A DNA stretch of 64,000 bases, from NCBI RefSeq assembly GCF_007829835.1, contig NZ_VIWP01000003.1:496001-560000 (forward strand), written 5' to 3'. The stretch is from Neorhizobium alkalisoli. GTDB taxonomy: Bacteria > Pseudomonadota > Alphaproteobacteria > Rhizobiales > Rhizobiaceae. The notes below the pieces were generated by a model. It searched no databases. It had not been told where the DNA came from and saw only the letters and a program-made list of their open reading frames with translations. The translations under genes were made by a program, and so were the position numbers. Each line of letters starts with the position of its first letter. Positions within the stretch are counted from its first letter, which is position 1. Of this stretch, positions 53,926 through 63,444 are shown in pieces.

Positions 53926-55187
53926 TTGCAGGCGAGCGATTTCTGCTGCAGGGTCGCGCAGGCCGAATTGGCAGCTTCCTCGCTGGCAAAGCCGACGAAC
54001 CGGGCGCGAAAATATTCGCGTCCGCCATTCTTGTAACCCTCGACGCTCGGCGCAACCTTGCCGAAATCGGCAGACAGCATCGGCAGCGCCTTTTCCAGCA
54101 TGTCGGACGCCTGTTTGGCGCTGCCGGCAGCGGCAATCTGCACACTCCACGCACTCGGCGCCGCAGGCTTCGGCTGCGGCATGGCATAAAGATTGGCGAT
54201 GGCGCCGCGCGGCGTCGCACCACCGGAAGCCGTGGCGATGGTGATTTCCTTGCGCGGTGCGGCATAGGAAAGCGTCTTCGGCCCTTCACCTGCCCGCTTT
54301 TCCGTCTCGACCACGGCGCTCGGCGTCGGCACCGGAACCACCTTGTTGGCGGAAGCGACCAGCGCATTGGCGCCCGCGCCGCCATTCGGCTGCGTATACT
54401 GGTCGAGCAGTGCCGCCATCTGGTCGTCGCGCTTGCGGGCGCTCTTGCCGCCCATCACGACGCCGATATAACGCTTGCCATTGACCACGACGGCGCTGGC
54501 AATGTTGTAGCCCGATGCGTTGACGAAACCGGTCTTGACCCCATCCATACCCGGATAACGGTACATCAGGTTGTTGTGGCCACGCACGCGACGGCCACGA
54601 AACTCGAAATTGCGCATCGAGAAGATCTGGTATTCGTTCGGAAAGTCGCGGATCAGCGCCAGCGCCAGGACAGCCATGTCGCGCGCCGTCGTCACCTGCG
54701 CATCGTCCGGCAGGCCGGATGCGTTGCGGAAGACGGTGCTGTTCATGCCGAGCGAGCGTGCCTTTGCCGTCATCAGCTCGGCGAAATGCTCTTCCGTGCC
54801 GCCGAGATAATCGCCCATCGTCGCGGCAGCATCATTGGCGGAACGGATTGCCATGCCGTAAACGGCCTCGCGCACGGTGATCGGCAGGCCGGCCTTGACG
54901 CCAAGTTTCGAGGGGATTTTCGAGGCGGCATTGGGGGTCATGACGATCTGCTGTTCCCAGCTGAGACGCCCTGCCCGGATCGCCTCGAAGGTCATGTAAA
55001 GCGTCATCATCTTGGTCAGCGATGCCGGATGATTGAGTGTGTCGGCACTCTCCGATGCGAGAATCTTGCCGCTCGTCACATCATAGATGAAATGCGCATA
55101 TCCTGCCTGAGCGCCCGTCCCCGTCGCCGCAAAACCGGCAGCCGACAGAGCAAGAAAATAAAGGACGCGCACCAGACGAAACATCAT
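53913..55187 (-). CDS. D-alanyl-D-alanine carboxypeptidase with SPOR domain
   Basis: 424 residues, periplasmic peptidoglycan-trimming enzyme of the penicillin-binding-protein 5/6 type. Signal peptide of about 28 (MMFRLVRVLYFLALSAAGFA). Catalytic motifs are SLTK near 56-59, SAND near 115-118, and KTG near 219-221. A linker (about 275-345) leads to a C-terminal SPOR domain (about 345-424; WSVQIAAAGSAKQASDMLEK), which targets septal peptidoglycan. It therefore probably works at the division site. No membrane anchor helix was seen. Confidence 0.93.
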   Translation of the reverse strand: MMFRLVRVLYFLALSAAGFAATGTGAQAGYAHFIYDVTSGKILASESADTLNHPASLTKMMTLYMTFEAIRAGRLSWEQQIVMTPNAASKIPSKLGVKAGLPITVREAVYGMAIRSANDAAATMGDYLGGTEEHFAELMTAKARSLGMNSTVFRNASGLPDDAQVTTARDMAVLALALIRDFPNEYQIFSMRNFEFRGRRVRGHNNLMYRYPGMDGVKTGFVNASGYNIASAVVVNGKRYIGVVMGGKSARKRDDQMAALLDQYTQPNGGAGANALVASANKVVPVPTPSAVVETEKRAGEGPKTLSYAAPRKEITIATASGGATPRGAIANLYAMPQPKPAAPSAWSVQIAAAGSAKQASDMLEKALPMLSADFGKVAPSVEGYKNGGREYFRARFVGFASEEAANSACATLQQKSLACNVVR

Positions 55188-55560
55188 TCACCCTCATGGA
55201 AAATCGGCGCGAGCATAGAGCACACATGCTGGTGTGAAAATGACGTCACGCGTTTTTAAGTGGATTTTTGTGGAACAGATACGCGGGACGGGACAATTTA
55301 CACGCAGGAAGAGCGGCGAAAGCCTTCAAATATCGGCAACCATACAGTGCGCAAACTTTGTTCAATTTCGGCGTGGCTGCGGGCTCCGAATGATCGCCCC
55401 CTTGAGGGGGAGATGTCACGAAGTGACAGAGGGGGGGCAAGGCATCAGCAAATCAACAGTTAAGGTTCTGCGCGAAAACACCCCCCTCTGCCCTGCCGGG
55501 CATCTCCCCCACAAGGGGGGAGATCCGCTGGCGGCACGCTCACTGCCCATATCGACCGGC
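55188..55560. other. Intergenic region between dac-like gene and glpK
   Basis: 373 bp. Most of its right half is a palindromic repeat (55392-55524). The left half should carry the promoter of the carboxypeptidase gene. I see no gene. Confidence 0.6.
55392..55524. repeat. GC-rich palindromic intergenic repeat, family B copy 1
   Basis: The block contains CCCCCTTGAGGGGGAGATGT with a GTCACGAAGTGAC palindrome and GAGGGGGG. After about 45 bp it continues with CCCCCCTCTGCCCTGCCGGG and CATCTCCCCCACAAGGGGGG. A related copy in inverse orientation is at 58223-58364. Both can form long stem-loops. It lies at the 3' end of glpK. I do not know a formal name. Confidence 0.75.
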
Positions 55561-57054
55561 TCACCCCTTGGTCAGGGTCCGCCGCACCGCATCCTTCCAG
55601 CCCTTGATCTTCACCCGCCGCGTCTTCTCTTCCATTGCCGGTTCAAAACGCCGCTCGCGCGCCCAGCTCTTGGCAAACGTCTTCCGATCCGGCCAGACAC
55701 CGGCCTTCGACCCTGCAAGCCAGGCAGCACCCAGCGCCGTCGTCTCCAGAATGGTCGGCCGGTCGACCGGGGCGTCGAGCAGATCGGAGAGCCGCTGCAT
55801 CGTCCAGTCTGACACGACCATGCCGCCATCGACGCGCAGCACCGTTCCTTCGCCGGCATTTTTCCAGTCACGGTGCATCGCCTCGAGCAGGTCGCGCGTC
55901 TGGTAGCAGACGGCTTCCAGCGCCGCGCGGGCAAATTCCGCCGGGCCTGTCGCCCGTGTCAGGCCAAAAATCGCACCGCGGGCCTCGGCATCCCAATGCG
56001 GCGCGCCCATGCCGGTGAAGGCCGGCACCAGATAGACGTCCTGGTTCGGATCGGCCTGTCCGGCAAGGTCACCGCTCTTGGACGCCTTGTCGATCACCTT
56101 GATGCCGTCACGCAGCCATTGCACCGCGGCACCGGCAATGAAGATCGAACCTTCCAGCGCATAGGTCGTCTCGCCATCCAGCCGGTAAGCGATCGTCGTC
56201 AGCAGCCGGTTTTTCGACCGCACGATATCCTTGCCGATATTCAGCACCGCAAAGCAGCCGGTGCCATAGGTCGACTTGATCATGCCCGGTTCGAAACAGG
56301 CCTGGCCGATCGTCGCCGCCTGCTGGTCGCCAGCCACGCCGAGGATAGGGATCGCGGCGCCGAAATGTGCCTCGTCGCAAATGCCGAAATCATCGGCGCA
56401 GTCCTTCACTTCCGGCAGCATGACCGCCGGAATATCGAGTATGTCGAGAAGATCCTCGTCCCAGCGGTTTTTCGAAATATTGTAGATCAGCGTGCGGGAT
56501 GCATTGGTCGCATCGGTGACGAAACTTTTGCCACCCGTCAGCCGCCAGATCAGAAACGTGTCGATCGTTCCGAAGCAGAGTTCGCCCTTCGCAGCCCGCT
56601 TTTTTGCGCCTTTGACGTTGGAAAGCAGCCAGGACAGTTTCGTGCCGGAAAAATACGGATCGAGCAGAAGACCGGTCTTTTTGGAAAACTGCTTTTCCAG
56701 CCCTCGGGCCTTCAGCTTTTCGCAGAAGGATGCGGTGCGGCGGTCCTGCCAGACGATGGCATTGTGGATCGGCTTGCCGCTGTCGCGCTCCCAGACGACA
56801 GCCGTCTCGCGCTGGTTGGTAATGCCGATCGCGGCAATCTGCGAAGCTTCAAGCCCCGCTTCCTTCAGCGCCTTGCGGACGGTCCACAGAACACTGTCCC
56901 AGATTTGCTCCGGATCATGCTCCACCCAGCCAGAGCGCGGAAAAATCTGTGGAAATTCCTTCTGGCCGCTGCCGGCCACCTGCATGTTTCCATCAAACAC
57001 GATCGCCCGCGTCGAGGTCGTTCCCTGGTCGATCGCCAGGATGTAACCCGCCAT
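55561..57054 (-). CDS. glpK: Glycerol kinase
   Basis: Phosphorylates glycerol to sn-glycerol-3-phosphate with ATP in the cytoplasm. 497 residues, the usual length. N-terminal [20 protein letters not shown] (phosphate-binding loop). Later [26 protein letters not shown] and [20 protein letters not shown] are typical FGGY motifs. ATG 57054 has GAGGGAGGA; the 51-residue upstream extension is not needed. No glycerol transporter or glpD is adjacent. Confidence 0.96.
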   Translation of the reverse strand: MAGYILAIDQGTTSTRAIVFDGNMQVAGSGQKEFPQIFPRSGWVEHDPEQIWDSVLWTVRKALKEAGLEASQIAAIGITNQRETAVVWERDSGKPIHNAIVWQDRRTASFCEKLKARGLEKQFSKKTGLLLDPYFSGTKLSWLLSNVKGAKKRAAKGELCFGTIDTFLIWRLTGGKSFVTDATNASRTLIYNISKNRWDEDLLDILDIPAVMLPEVKDCADDFGICDEAHFGAAIPILGVAGDQQAATIGQACFEPGMIKSTYGTGCFAVLNIGKDIVRSKNRLLTTIAYRLDGETTYALEGSIFIAGAAVQWLRDGIKVIDKASKSGDLAGQADPNQDVYLVPAFTGMGAPHWDAEARGAIFGLTRATGPAEFARAALEAVCYQTRDLLEAMHRDWKNAGEGTVLRVDGGMVVSDWTMQRLSDLLDAPVDRPTILETTALGAAWLAGSKAGVWPDRKTFAKSWARERRFEPAMEEKTRRVKIKGWKDAVRRTLTKG

Positions 57055-57287
57055 GCTGTCCTCCCTCACCATTTGCGCGTTAAAAACGGTTTGAGCAGAT
57101 GCGCCACGCAGCGTCAAACCGGAAGTGACGATGCAAAGGCGCGCGACCATTTCGTGGCCGGCAGGACTTATCCACAATGACCGGGATCTTTGCCGGGATG
57201 TTCGCATTTGAATGAATTCGTTAAGATCTCCTTTGCGCCACCCGCCTAGCTTCGGGACGCCTTAATTAGTCAAGCAAGGAGTTCGGA

Positions 57288-58169
57288 ATGATTCCGACTG
57301 TTCGGGTGAACTCGTGGGCCATAAGCCGGTCCCTCACTGCGCAAATCTTTGTCATCTGCTTTGTTTCCATTCACGTCCCTCTTATTGCCGTGATTACATC
57401 GCTTGCCGCCGGTTTCGATGCAGAGCCGGTGACGCTTCTCCTTTTGATGCTTGCCGCGACATTGCTCGGCACCATCGCCTGCCTGTCCAGCCTCTGGGTC
57501 CTGCTGCGCCCGTTGCGGGGCCTCACCACGGCCATCCGCATGTACCGTGCCGAAGGAAAACCGGTACGCATGCAGCTGAAACGCCAGGACGAGATCGGCC
57601 TGCTGGCCAATGCCGTCACCGCCATGGTGGCCGAGGTCGAAAATCTGATGCAAAAGCTGCGCCGCCAGGCGATGACCGACCCGCTGACCGGGCTCGGAAA
57701 CCGCCGCTGGCTCAACGAACGCGTGTCCCAGGAGCGCGCGCGCGCCGAACGTCAGGTCGAGCCGCTGTCGGTCATCACCTTCGACCTCGACCATTTCAAG
57801 TCGATCAACGACCGCTACGGCCATGACACCGGCGACGCCGTCATTGTTGCCACCGGTCAGCTGGTGAGCGGCGCCCTGCGCGCCTACGATCTGGCCGCCC
57901 GCATCGGCGGCGAGGAATTCTGCATCATCCTGCCGAAAACCCGGCAGGCGGAAGCGGCGATCATGGCCGAAAGGCTGCGGACCATCCTCGAAAGCACACT
58001 CGTGCCTCCCCTGCGCCAGGGCCGCCTCACCGCCAGCTTCGGCGTCTACGAGGCAAGATCCGGCGAAAGCCTGCAGGAGATGCTGGCGATTTCGGACAAG
58101 GCGCTCTACGAGGCCAAACGCTCCGGCCGCAATTGCGTCCGGCAAGCCGGCGTGAAGACGGAGGCGTGA
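57288..58169 (+). CDS. GGDEF diguanylate cyclase, membrane-bound
   Basis: 293 residues, makes cyclic di-GMP from two GTP. Two N-terminal membrane segments (about 18-42 and 47-72), a HAMP-like linker (about 72-125), and a GGDEF domain (about 130-285). The active site is GGEEF (RIGGEEFCII) with SITDPLTGLGNRRWL upstream as AMTDPLTGLGNRRWL. An RxxD-type inhibitory site (RAYD) lies five residues before GGEEF, so product inhibition is likely. It has almost no periplasmic sensor domain. AAGGAG precedes the ATG. Confidence 0.93.
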   Translation: MIPTVRVNSWAISRSLTAQIFVICFVSIHVPLIAVITSLAAGFDAEPVTLLLLMLAATLLGTIACLSSLWVLLRPLRGLTTAIRMYRAEGKPVRMQLKRQDEIGLLANAVTAMVAEVENLMQKLRRQAMTDPLTGLGNRRWLNERVSQERARAERQVEPLSVITFDLDHFKSINDRYGHDTGDAVIVATGQLVSGALRAYDLAARIGGEEFCIILPKTRQAEAAIMAERLRTILESTLVPPLRQGRLTASFGVYEARSGESLQEMLAISDKALYEAKRSGRNCVRQAGVKTEA

Positions 58170-58539
58170 AACCTCCATACTTCCGGGTACCATAGTTTTG
58201 GCATCAGAGCGCGCGGCATACCAATCTCCCCCCCTTGTGGGGGAGATGCCCGGCAGGGCAGAGGGGGTATCCCACGCGCGATCTTTCATCGTTGAATTTG
58301 TCGAGGCGGCGCTCCCCCCCCTCTGTCAGCTTTCGCTGACATCTCCCCCACAAAGGGGGAGATTATCGGGAGCCCTCAGCACCCTCCAAATCCAGATTTC
58401 TCGGCACCACACCGTCGCTAACGCCGTTCGCCCGATAATGCTGTCTCAACCGGTGCCCAACGATTGCAACCCTCCCCGGTTTGGGCATAACCTCCATCAC
58501 AAGCGGCGCAGACAGGACGCCGTGGTCAGGGAGGTCCAT
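58170..58539. other. Intergenic region upstream of bdhA
   Basis: 370 bp. The left and middle part is a palindromic repeat (58223-58364). The rest (58365-58539) should carry the promoter of the bdhA-xdhA-xdhB operon; I see no strong operator there. Confidence 0.6.
58223..58364. repeat. GC-rich palindromic intergenic repeat, family B copy 2
   Basis: The ends AATCTCCCCC and GGGGGAGATT are complementary. Inside are GGGGGAGATGCCCGGCAGGG with GAGGGGG at the left, and CCCCCTCTGTCAGCTTTCGC with TGACATCTCCCCC at the right. It is a reverse-orientation relative of the block at 55392-55524; the two share the CATCTCCCCCACAA and GCCCGGCAGGGCAGAGGGGG segments. It lies upstream of bdhA. Confidence 0.75.
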
Positions 58540-59316
58540 ATGCCAAGAACCGTCGTCGTCACCGGCTCCACCAGCGGCATCGGGCTTGGTGTCGCGCATG
58601 CCTTTGCCGCCGAAGGCGCCAATGTCATTATCAACGGTTTTGGTCCGGCCGATGCGATCGAACAGACGCGGCGCGAACTTGACGGGCTCGGCTCCGGCAC
58701 GGTGCTCTACCATCCCGCCGACATGACGAAACCGGACGAGATCGCCGACCTGATCGCAACGGCAGCGGAAAAATTCGGTACGGTGGATGTTCTCGTCAAC
58801 AATGCCGGCATCCAGCATGTGGCACGAATCGAGGATTTTCCGCCGGAAAAATGGGACCAGCTGATCGCCATTCTTCTTTCGTCTGCTTTCCACACGATGC
58901 GCCACACGATCCCTCTGATGAAAAAAGCGGGCAAGGGCCGCATCATCAACATCGCTTCTGCCCACGGCCTCGTCGCCTCGCCGTTCAAATCCGCCTATGT
59001 GGCGGCCAAGCACGGCATTATGGGCCTGACCAAGACGGCGGCGCTGGAACTGGCCGAGGACAATATCACCGTCAACGCCATCTGCCCCGGTTATGTGCTG
59101 ACGCCGCTGGTCGAAAGACAGATCCCCGACACCGCCCGCGAGCGCGGCATTTCCGAGGCCGAGGTCAAGTCCGAAGTGATGCTGCGGCTGCAGGCGACCA
59201 AGGAATTCGTTGCGATCGAGGAAGTGGCGGCAACGGCGATCTATCTCGCCAGCGATGCGGCAAGGAGCATTACCGGCACGCATATCTCGGTCGACGGCGG
59301 CTGGACGGCGCAGTAG
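58540..59316 (+). CDS. bdhA: D-3-hydroxybutyrate dehydrogenase
   Basis: 258 residues, SDR enzyme converting 3-hydroxybutyrate to acetoacetate with NAD in poly-3-hydroxybutyrate use. NAD motif TGSTSGIGLG near 8-17, LVNNAGIQHV, IASAHGLVASPFKSAYVAAK with catalytic Tyr and Lys, and the C-terminal GTHISVDGGWTAQ. ATG 58540 follows GGGAGG. In S. meliloti bdhA is the first gene of an operon with xdhA2 and xdhB2; the same order is seen here with a 122-bp gap to xdhA. Confidence 0.95.
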   Translation: MPRTVVVTGSTSGIGLGVAHAFAAEGANVIINGFGPADAIEQTRRELDGLGSGTVLYHPADMTKPDEIADLIATAAEKFGTVDVLVNNAGIQHVARIEDFPPEKWDQLIAILLSSAFHTMRHTIPLMKKAGKGRIINIASAHGLVASPFKSAYVAAKHGIMGLTKTAALELAEDNITVNAICPGYVLTPLVERQIPDTARERGISEAEVKSEVMLRLQATKEFVAIEEVAATAIYLASDAARSITGTHISVDGGWTAQ

Positions 59317-59438
59317 CCTTTTCCCTCATTCCTGTGACAAGCACAGGAATGAGGTTACGATATGCAACCCGCAACAAGCCATTCGCGGCAATCGGGTGAT
59401 TCCAATGCAAAGCCGGCAACGGCGGACGAAGGAGACAG

Positions 59439-60911
59439 ATGAACTCAGCCATTCGCTTCATCCTCAACGGGGAAGACGTCACCCTCGGCGGTTTTGCGCC
59501 GACCGAGACACTTCTCGATTACCTGCGTCTGAAGCGACGGCTGACGGGAACCAAGGAAGGCTGTGCCGAAGGCGATTGCGGCGCCTGCACCGTGCTGGTC
59601 GGCCGGCTGAGCGAAACCGGCCTGCGATACGAAAGCGTCAATGCGTGCATCCGGCTGATGGGCTCGCTGCACGGAACCCATATCGTCACCATCGAACATC
59701 TGGCCGCCGAAGACGGAAAGCTGCATCCGGTGCAGCAGGCCATGGTCGATTGCCACGGCTCGCAATGCGGCTTCTGTACCCCCGGCTTCGTCATGTCGCT
59801 TTATGGTCTCTGGCTGTCCAACAGCGAACCGTCGCGGCAGGACATCGAGATCACATTGCAAGGCAATCTCTGTCGTTGCACGGGTTATGAGCCGATCCTG
59901 AAAGCCGCCGAACAGGTTGCACGAGAGCGGCCGAGCGCCCTCTTCGACCCGATCGAGCGCGACCGCACCGAGATCATGGCAAAGCTCTGGTCGATCCGCT
60001 CCGAAGCGGACACGGTTATCGTCGAAAAGGACGGGGATCGCTCCATCGTGCCGGCCTCGCTGGAAGATCTGGCCGAAATCCTGGCCGCCGAACCAAAGGC
60101 GACCATCGTTGCCGGTGCCACCGATGTCGGCCTGTGGGTGACGAAACAGATGCGCCGGCTCGACCCGGTCGTCTTCATCAATCACCTCTCCGAACTGCAA
60201 TCCATCTCGATCGAACCTGATGGCATCACGATCGGCGCTGGTGTCAGTTATGCCGAGGCGCAAGGGTTTCTCGAAGCGACCATCCCAGCGCTTGGCCAGT
60301 TGATCGACCGGATCGGCGGCCAGCAGGTGCGCAATATGGGCACGATCGGCGGCAATATCGCCAATGGTTCGCCGATCGGCGACAGCCCCCCGCCGCTGAT
60401 CGCGCTCGGCACGCAGCTCACCCTACGCTCCCATTCGGGCCGCCGCGTCATGCCGCTCGAACACTATTTCATCGCCTATGGAAAACAGGACCGCCTGCCG
60501 GGCGAATTCGTCGAAAAGATCTTTGTGCCGCATCCAACCGAAGACAGCCATTTCTCCGTCTACAAGATCTCCAAACGCCGCGACGAGGATATTTCGGCCC
60601 TGTGTGGCGCCTTTTACCTGATGCTCGACGGTGAAGGACACGTGGAAACCATCCGCATCGCCTTCGGCGGCATGGCGGCGACCCCGAAACGGGCAACCCA
60701 TGTCGAGGCGGCCTTGACCGGCCAGCCCTGGAGCTGGGGCGTGATTGCGGCGGTGCGCGACCTGTTCGACGAGGACTTTCAGCCGCTCACCGATTGGCGC
60801 GCGACCGCCGAATATCGCAGCCTGACTGCCAAGAACTTGCTGACGCGCTTCTTCCTGGAGACAGCCGGCGCACCGACGGAATTGCGCCGGTTCGAGTTGG
60901 AGGAGGCTTGA
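59439..60911 (+). CDS. xdhA: Xanthine dehydrogenase small subunit (FeS/FAD)
   Basis: 490 residues, electron-transfer subunit of xanthine dehydrogenase. N-terminal [2Fe-2S] domains: the plant-type cluster in EGCAEGDCGACTVLVG near 35-50 and the second cluster in CHGSQCGFCTPGFVMSLYGL and NLCRCTGYEP (about 105-152). The FAD domain spans about 185-360 (IVAGATDVGLWVTKQ, GGQQVRNMGTIGGNIANGSP), with a CO_deh_flav_C part at the end. Makes uric acid from xanthine with XdhB (purine catabolism). GGACGAAGGAGACAG precedes the start. Confidence 0.95.
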   Translation: MNSAIRFILNGEDVTLGGFAPTETLLDYLRLKRRLTGTKEGCAEGDCGACTVLVGRLSETGLRYESVNACIRLMGSLHGTHIVTIEHLAAEDGKLHPVQQAMVDCHGSQCGFCTPGFVMSLYGLWLSNSEPSRQDIEITLQGNLCRCTGYEPILKAAEQVARERPSALFDPIERDRTEIMAKLWSIRSEADTVIVEKDGDRSIVPASLEDLAEILAAEPKATIVAGATDVGLWVTKQMRRLDPVVFINHLSELQSISIEPDGITIGAGVSYAEAQGFLEATIPALGQLIDRIGGQQVRNMGTIGGNIANGSPIGDSPPPLIALGTQLTLRSHSGRRVMPLEHYFIAYGKQDRLPGEFVEKIFVPHPTEDSHFSVYKISKRRDEDISALCGAFYLMLDGEGHVETIRIAFGGMAATPKRATHVEAALTGQPWSWGVIAAVRDLFDEDFQPLTDWRATAEYRSLTAKNLLTRFFLETAGAPTELRRFELEEA

Positions 60912-60939
60912 GGATGGAAGAAATGTTTCGCCCAAAGCT

Positions 60940-61078
60940 GCCCCTCACCCGTCCTTCGGACCCACTTCGCTCGGCGCACCCCCTCCCCGCACGCGGGGCG
61001 AGGGGAAACGGTGAGCGCGCCGCACATCCCTTCTCCCCGTCAGAACGGGGAGAAGGTGGCGGCAGCCGGATGAGGGGC
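60940..61078. repeat. RIME-like intergenic mosaic repeat, copy 2, inside the xdh operon
   Basis: 139 bp bounded by GCCCCTCA (60940-60947) and TGAGGGGC (61071-61078), reading on the minus strand in the same order as the copy at 2791-2923. Shared segments include CTTCTCCCCG..CGGGGAGAAGG and CCCCTCGCCCCGC. It lies between the xdhA stop and the xdhB ribosome site, so the operon mRNA must run through it. Confidence 0.85.
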
Positions 61079-61104
61079 TACTATAATCTCGGAGGCACCT
61101 TTTG

Positions 61105-63444
61105 ATGGACAAATCCACCTTCGAGACCAAACCCGTCATCAACGGCCCGATGCATGTGTCGCTGAAACATGATTCAGCGCATAAACATGTGACCGGAAGT
61201 GCCGAATATATCGACGATATTCCCGAACCGATCGGCACACTGCATGGCGGCCTCGGTCTCGCCGACCGGGCGCATGCGGAAATCCTCTCGGTCGATCTGG
61301 AGGCGGTCAAGGCCGCGCCCGGCGTCGTCTGGGTGATCACCGCCGCAGACATTCCCGGCGAAAATGACGTCGCCGCCACTGGCCAGCATGACGAACCGCT
61401 GCTGGCGACCGATCTTGTGCAGTTCCACGGCCAGCTGATCTTCGCCGTGATCGCCGAAACCCGCGATCAGGCGCGCCGCGCCGCAAAACTGGCAAAGATC
61501 GAATATCGCGACCTGCCGCATTTCACCGATGTCGACAGTGCCCGCGAAAACGGCGCCAAGCTCGTCTGTGAACCGATGACGCTTTTGCGCGGCGAGCCGG
61601 AAACCGAAATCGAAAAGCCGCCTCTGCGCATCCAGGCTTCGATGAAGATCGGTGGCCAGGAGCATTTTTATCTCGAAAGCCATATCGCGCTCGCCATTCC
61701 TGGCGAGGATGACGACGTCACCGTCTGGTCCTCGACCCAGCACCCGAGCGAGGTGCAGCATATGGTGGCACATGTTCTGGGCACCGCAAGCCATGCGGTC
61801 GAGGTCAAGACACGGCGCATGGGCGGAGGTTTCGGCGGCAAGGAAACACAAGGCAACCAGTTTGCAGCCCTTGCGGCGGTGGCCGCCAAGAAGCTGAAAC
61901 GCGCCGTCAAATTCCGCCCGGACCGCGACGAGGATATGTCGATCACCGGCAAACGCCACGATTTCCGTGTCGATTACGATGTCGCCTTCGACGAGGAAGG
62001 CCGCATCCACGCGCTCGATGCCGTTTATGCCGCCCGCTGCGGGTATTCCGCCGACCTGTCCGGCCCGGTCACCGACCGCGCTCTATTCCATGCGGACTCG
62101 AGCTATTTCTACCCGCATGTAAAACTGAAATCCGAGCCGCTCAAAACCCACACCGTCTCCAACACCGCCTTTCGCGGCTTTGGCGGCCCACAGGGCATGC
62201 TCGGCGCAGAACGGATCATCGAGGACATCGCCTATGCCGTCGGCAAGGATCCGCTGGAAATCCGAAAACTGAATTTTTACGGCCAGCCCGGCTCCGGCCG
62301 CACCACGACGCCCTATCATCAGGAGGTCGAGGACAATGTGATTGCCCGCGTTGTCGAGGAGCTGGAAGCGTCTTCGGACTATCAGGCGCGGCGGCAGGCT
62401 ATCCTCGACTTCAACGAAAACAGCCCGGTCATCCGCAAGGGCATTGCGCTGACACCGGTAAAATTCGGCATCTCCTTCACGATGACCGCCTACAACCAGG
62501 CGGGTGCGCTGGTGCATGTCTACAATGACGGCTCGATCCACCTGAACCATGGCGGCACCGAGATGGGCCAGGGCCTTTACACCAAGGTGGCGCAGGTCGT
62601 GGCCGAGGCGTTTCAGGTGGATATCGACCGGGTGAAAATCACCGCGACGACGACGGGCAAGGTGCCGAACACGTCTGCTACCGCCGCCTCCTCCGGCTCC
62701 GACCTGAACGGGATGGCCGCTTATGACGCCTGCCGGCAGATCAAGGAAAGGCTCGTGGATTTCGCCTGCCGCCAATGGAAGGTGGACAAAAGCGAGGTCG
62801 AGTTCCTGCCGAACCGTCTTCGGATCGGCTCGGAAATCGTGCCCTTCGATACCTTTGTCAGGGCTGCCTACTACGACCGCGTGCAGCTGTCGGCCGCCGG
62901 TTTCTACAAAACGCCAAAGATCCATTGGGACCGCAAGGCGGGCCGCGGCCACCCCTTTTATTATTTCGCCTATGGCGCCTCGGTCTCGGAAGTTTCGATC
63001 GATACGCTGACCGGCGAATATCTGGTCGATCGCACCGATATTCTCCATGATGTCGGCAAATCGCTGAACCCGATCATCGATATCGGCCAGGTGGAAGGCG
63101 CTTTCGTTCAGGGCATGGGCTGGCTGACAACGGAAGAGCTGTGGTGGGATGCCAAGGGCAGGCTCCGCACCCACGCGCCCTCGACCTACAAGATCCCGCT
63201 GGCCTCCGACCGTCCGAAGATCTTTAACGTCAAACTTGCCGAGTGGTCGGAAAACGCCGAGCCGACGATCGGCCGTTCCAAGGCGGTCGGTGAGCCGCCC
63301 TTCATGCTGGCCTTCTCGGTTCTGGAAGCGATCTCCATGGCCGTTGCCAGCATTGCCGATTATTCCGTCTGCCCGAGGCTCGACGCACCGGCAACGCCGG
63401 AACGGGTGCTGATGGCGGTGGAGCGGTTGAAGAACATGTCATGA
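61105..63444 (+). CDS. xdhB: Xanthine dehydrogenase large subunit (molybdopterin)
   Basis: 779 residues, molybdenum-cofactor subunit oxidising xanthine and hypoxanthine. Cofactor-binding GGGFGGKETQGNQ near 236-248, NTAFRGFGGPQGML with the substrate-binding Arg near 352-365, GGTEMGQGLYTKVAQV, and the catalytic Glu in AVGEPPFMLAFSVLEA near the C-terminus. ATG 61105 follows GGAGGCAC. Its stop overlaps the GNAT start (ATGA). An xdhC-type insertion factor is not seen in the window. Confidence 0.96.
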   Translation: MDKSTFETKPVINGPMHVSLKHDSAHKHVTGSAEYIDDIPEPIGTLHGGLGLADRAHAEILSVDLEAVKAAPGVVWVITAADIPGENDVAATGQHDEPLLATDLVQFHGQLIFAVIAETRDQARRAAKLAKIEYRDLPHFTDVDSARENGAKLVCEPMTLLRGEPETEIEKPPLRIQASMKIGGQEHFYLESHIALAIPGEDDDVTVWSSTQHPSEVQHMVAHVLGTASHAVEVKTRRMGGGFGGKETQGNQFAALAAVAAKKLKRAVKFRPDRDEDMSITGKRHDFRVDYDVAFDEEGRIHALDAVYAARCGYSADLSGPVTDRALFHADSSYFYPHVKLKSEPLKTHTVSNTAFRGFGGPQGMLGAERIIEDIAYAVGKDPLEIRKLNFYGQPGSGRTTTPYHQEVEDNVIARVVEELEASSDYQARRQAILDFNENSPVIRKGIALTPVKFGISFTMTAYNQAGALVHVYNDGSIHLNHGGTEMGQGLYTKVAQVVAEAFQVDIDRVKITATTTGKVPNTSATAASSGSDLNGMAAYDACRQIKERLVDFACRQWKVDKSEVEFLPNRLRIGSEIVPFDTFVRAAYYDRVQLSAAGFYKTPKIHWDRKAGRGHPFYYFAYGASVSEVSIDTLTGEYLVDRTDILHDVGKSLNPIIDIGQVEGAFVQGMGWLTTEELWWDAKGRLRTHAPSTYKIPLASDRPKIFNVKLAEWSENAEPTIGRSKAVGEPPFMLAFSVLEAISMAVASIADYSVCPRLDAPATPERVLMAVERLKNMS

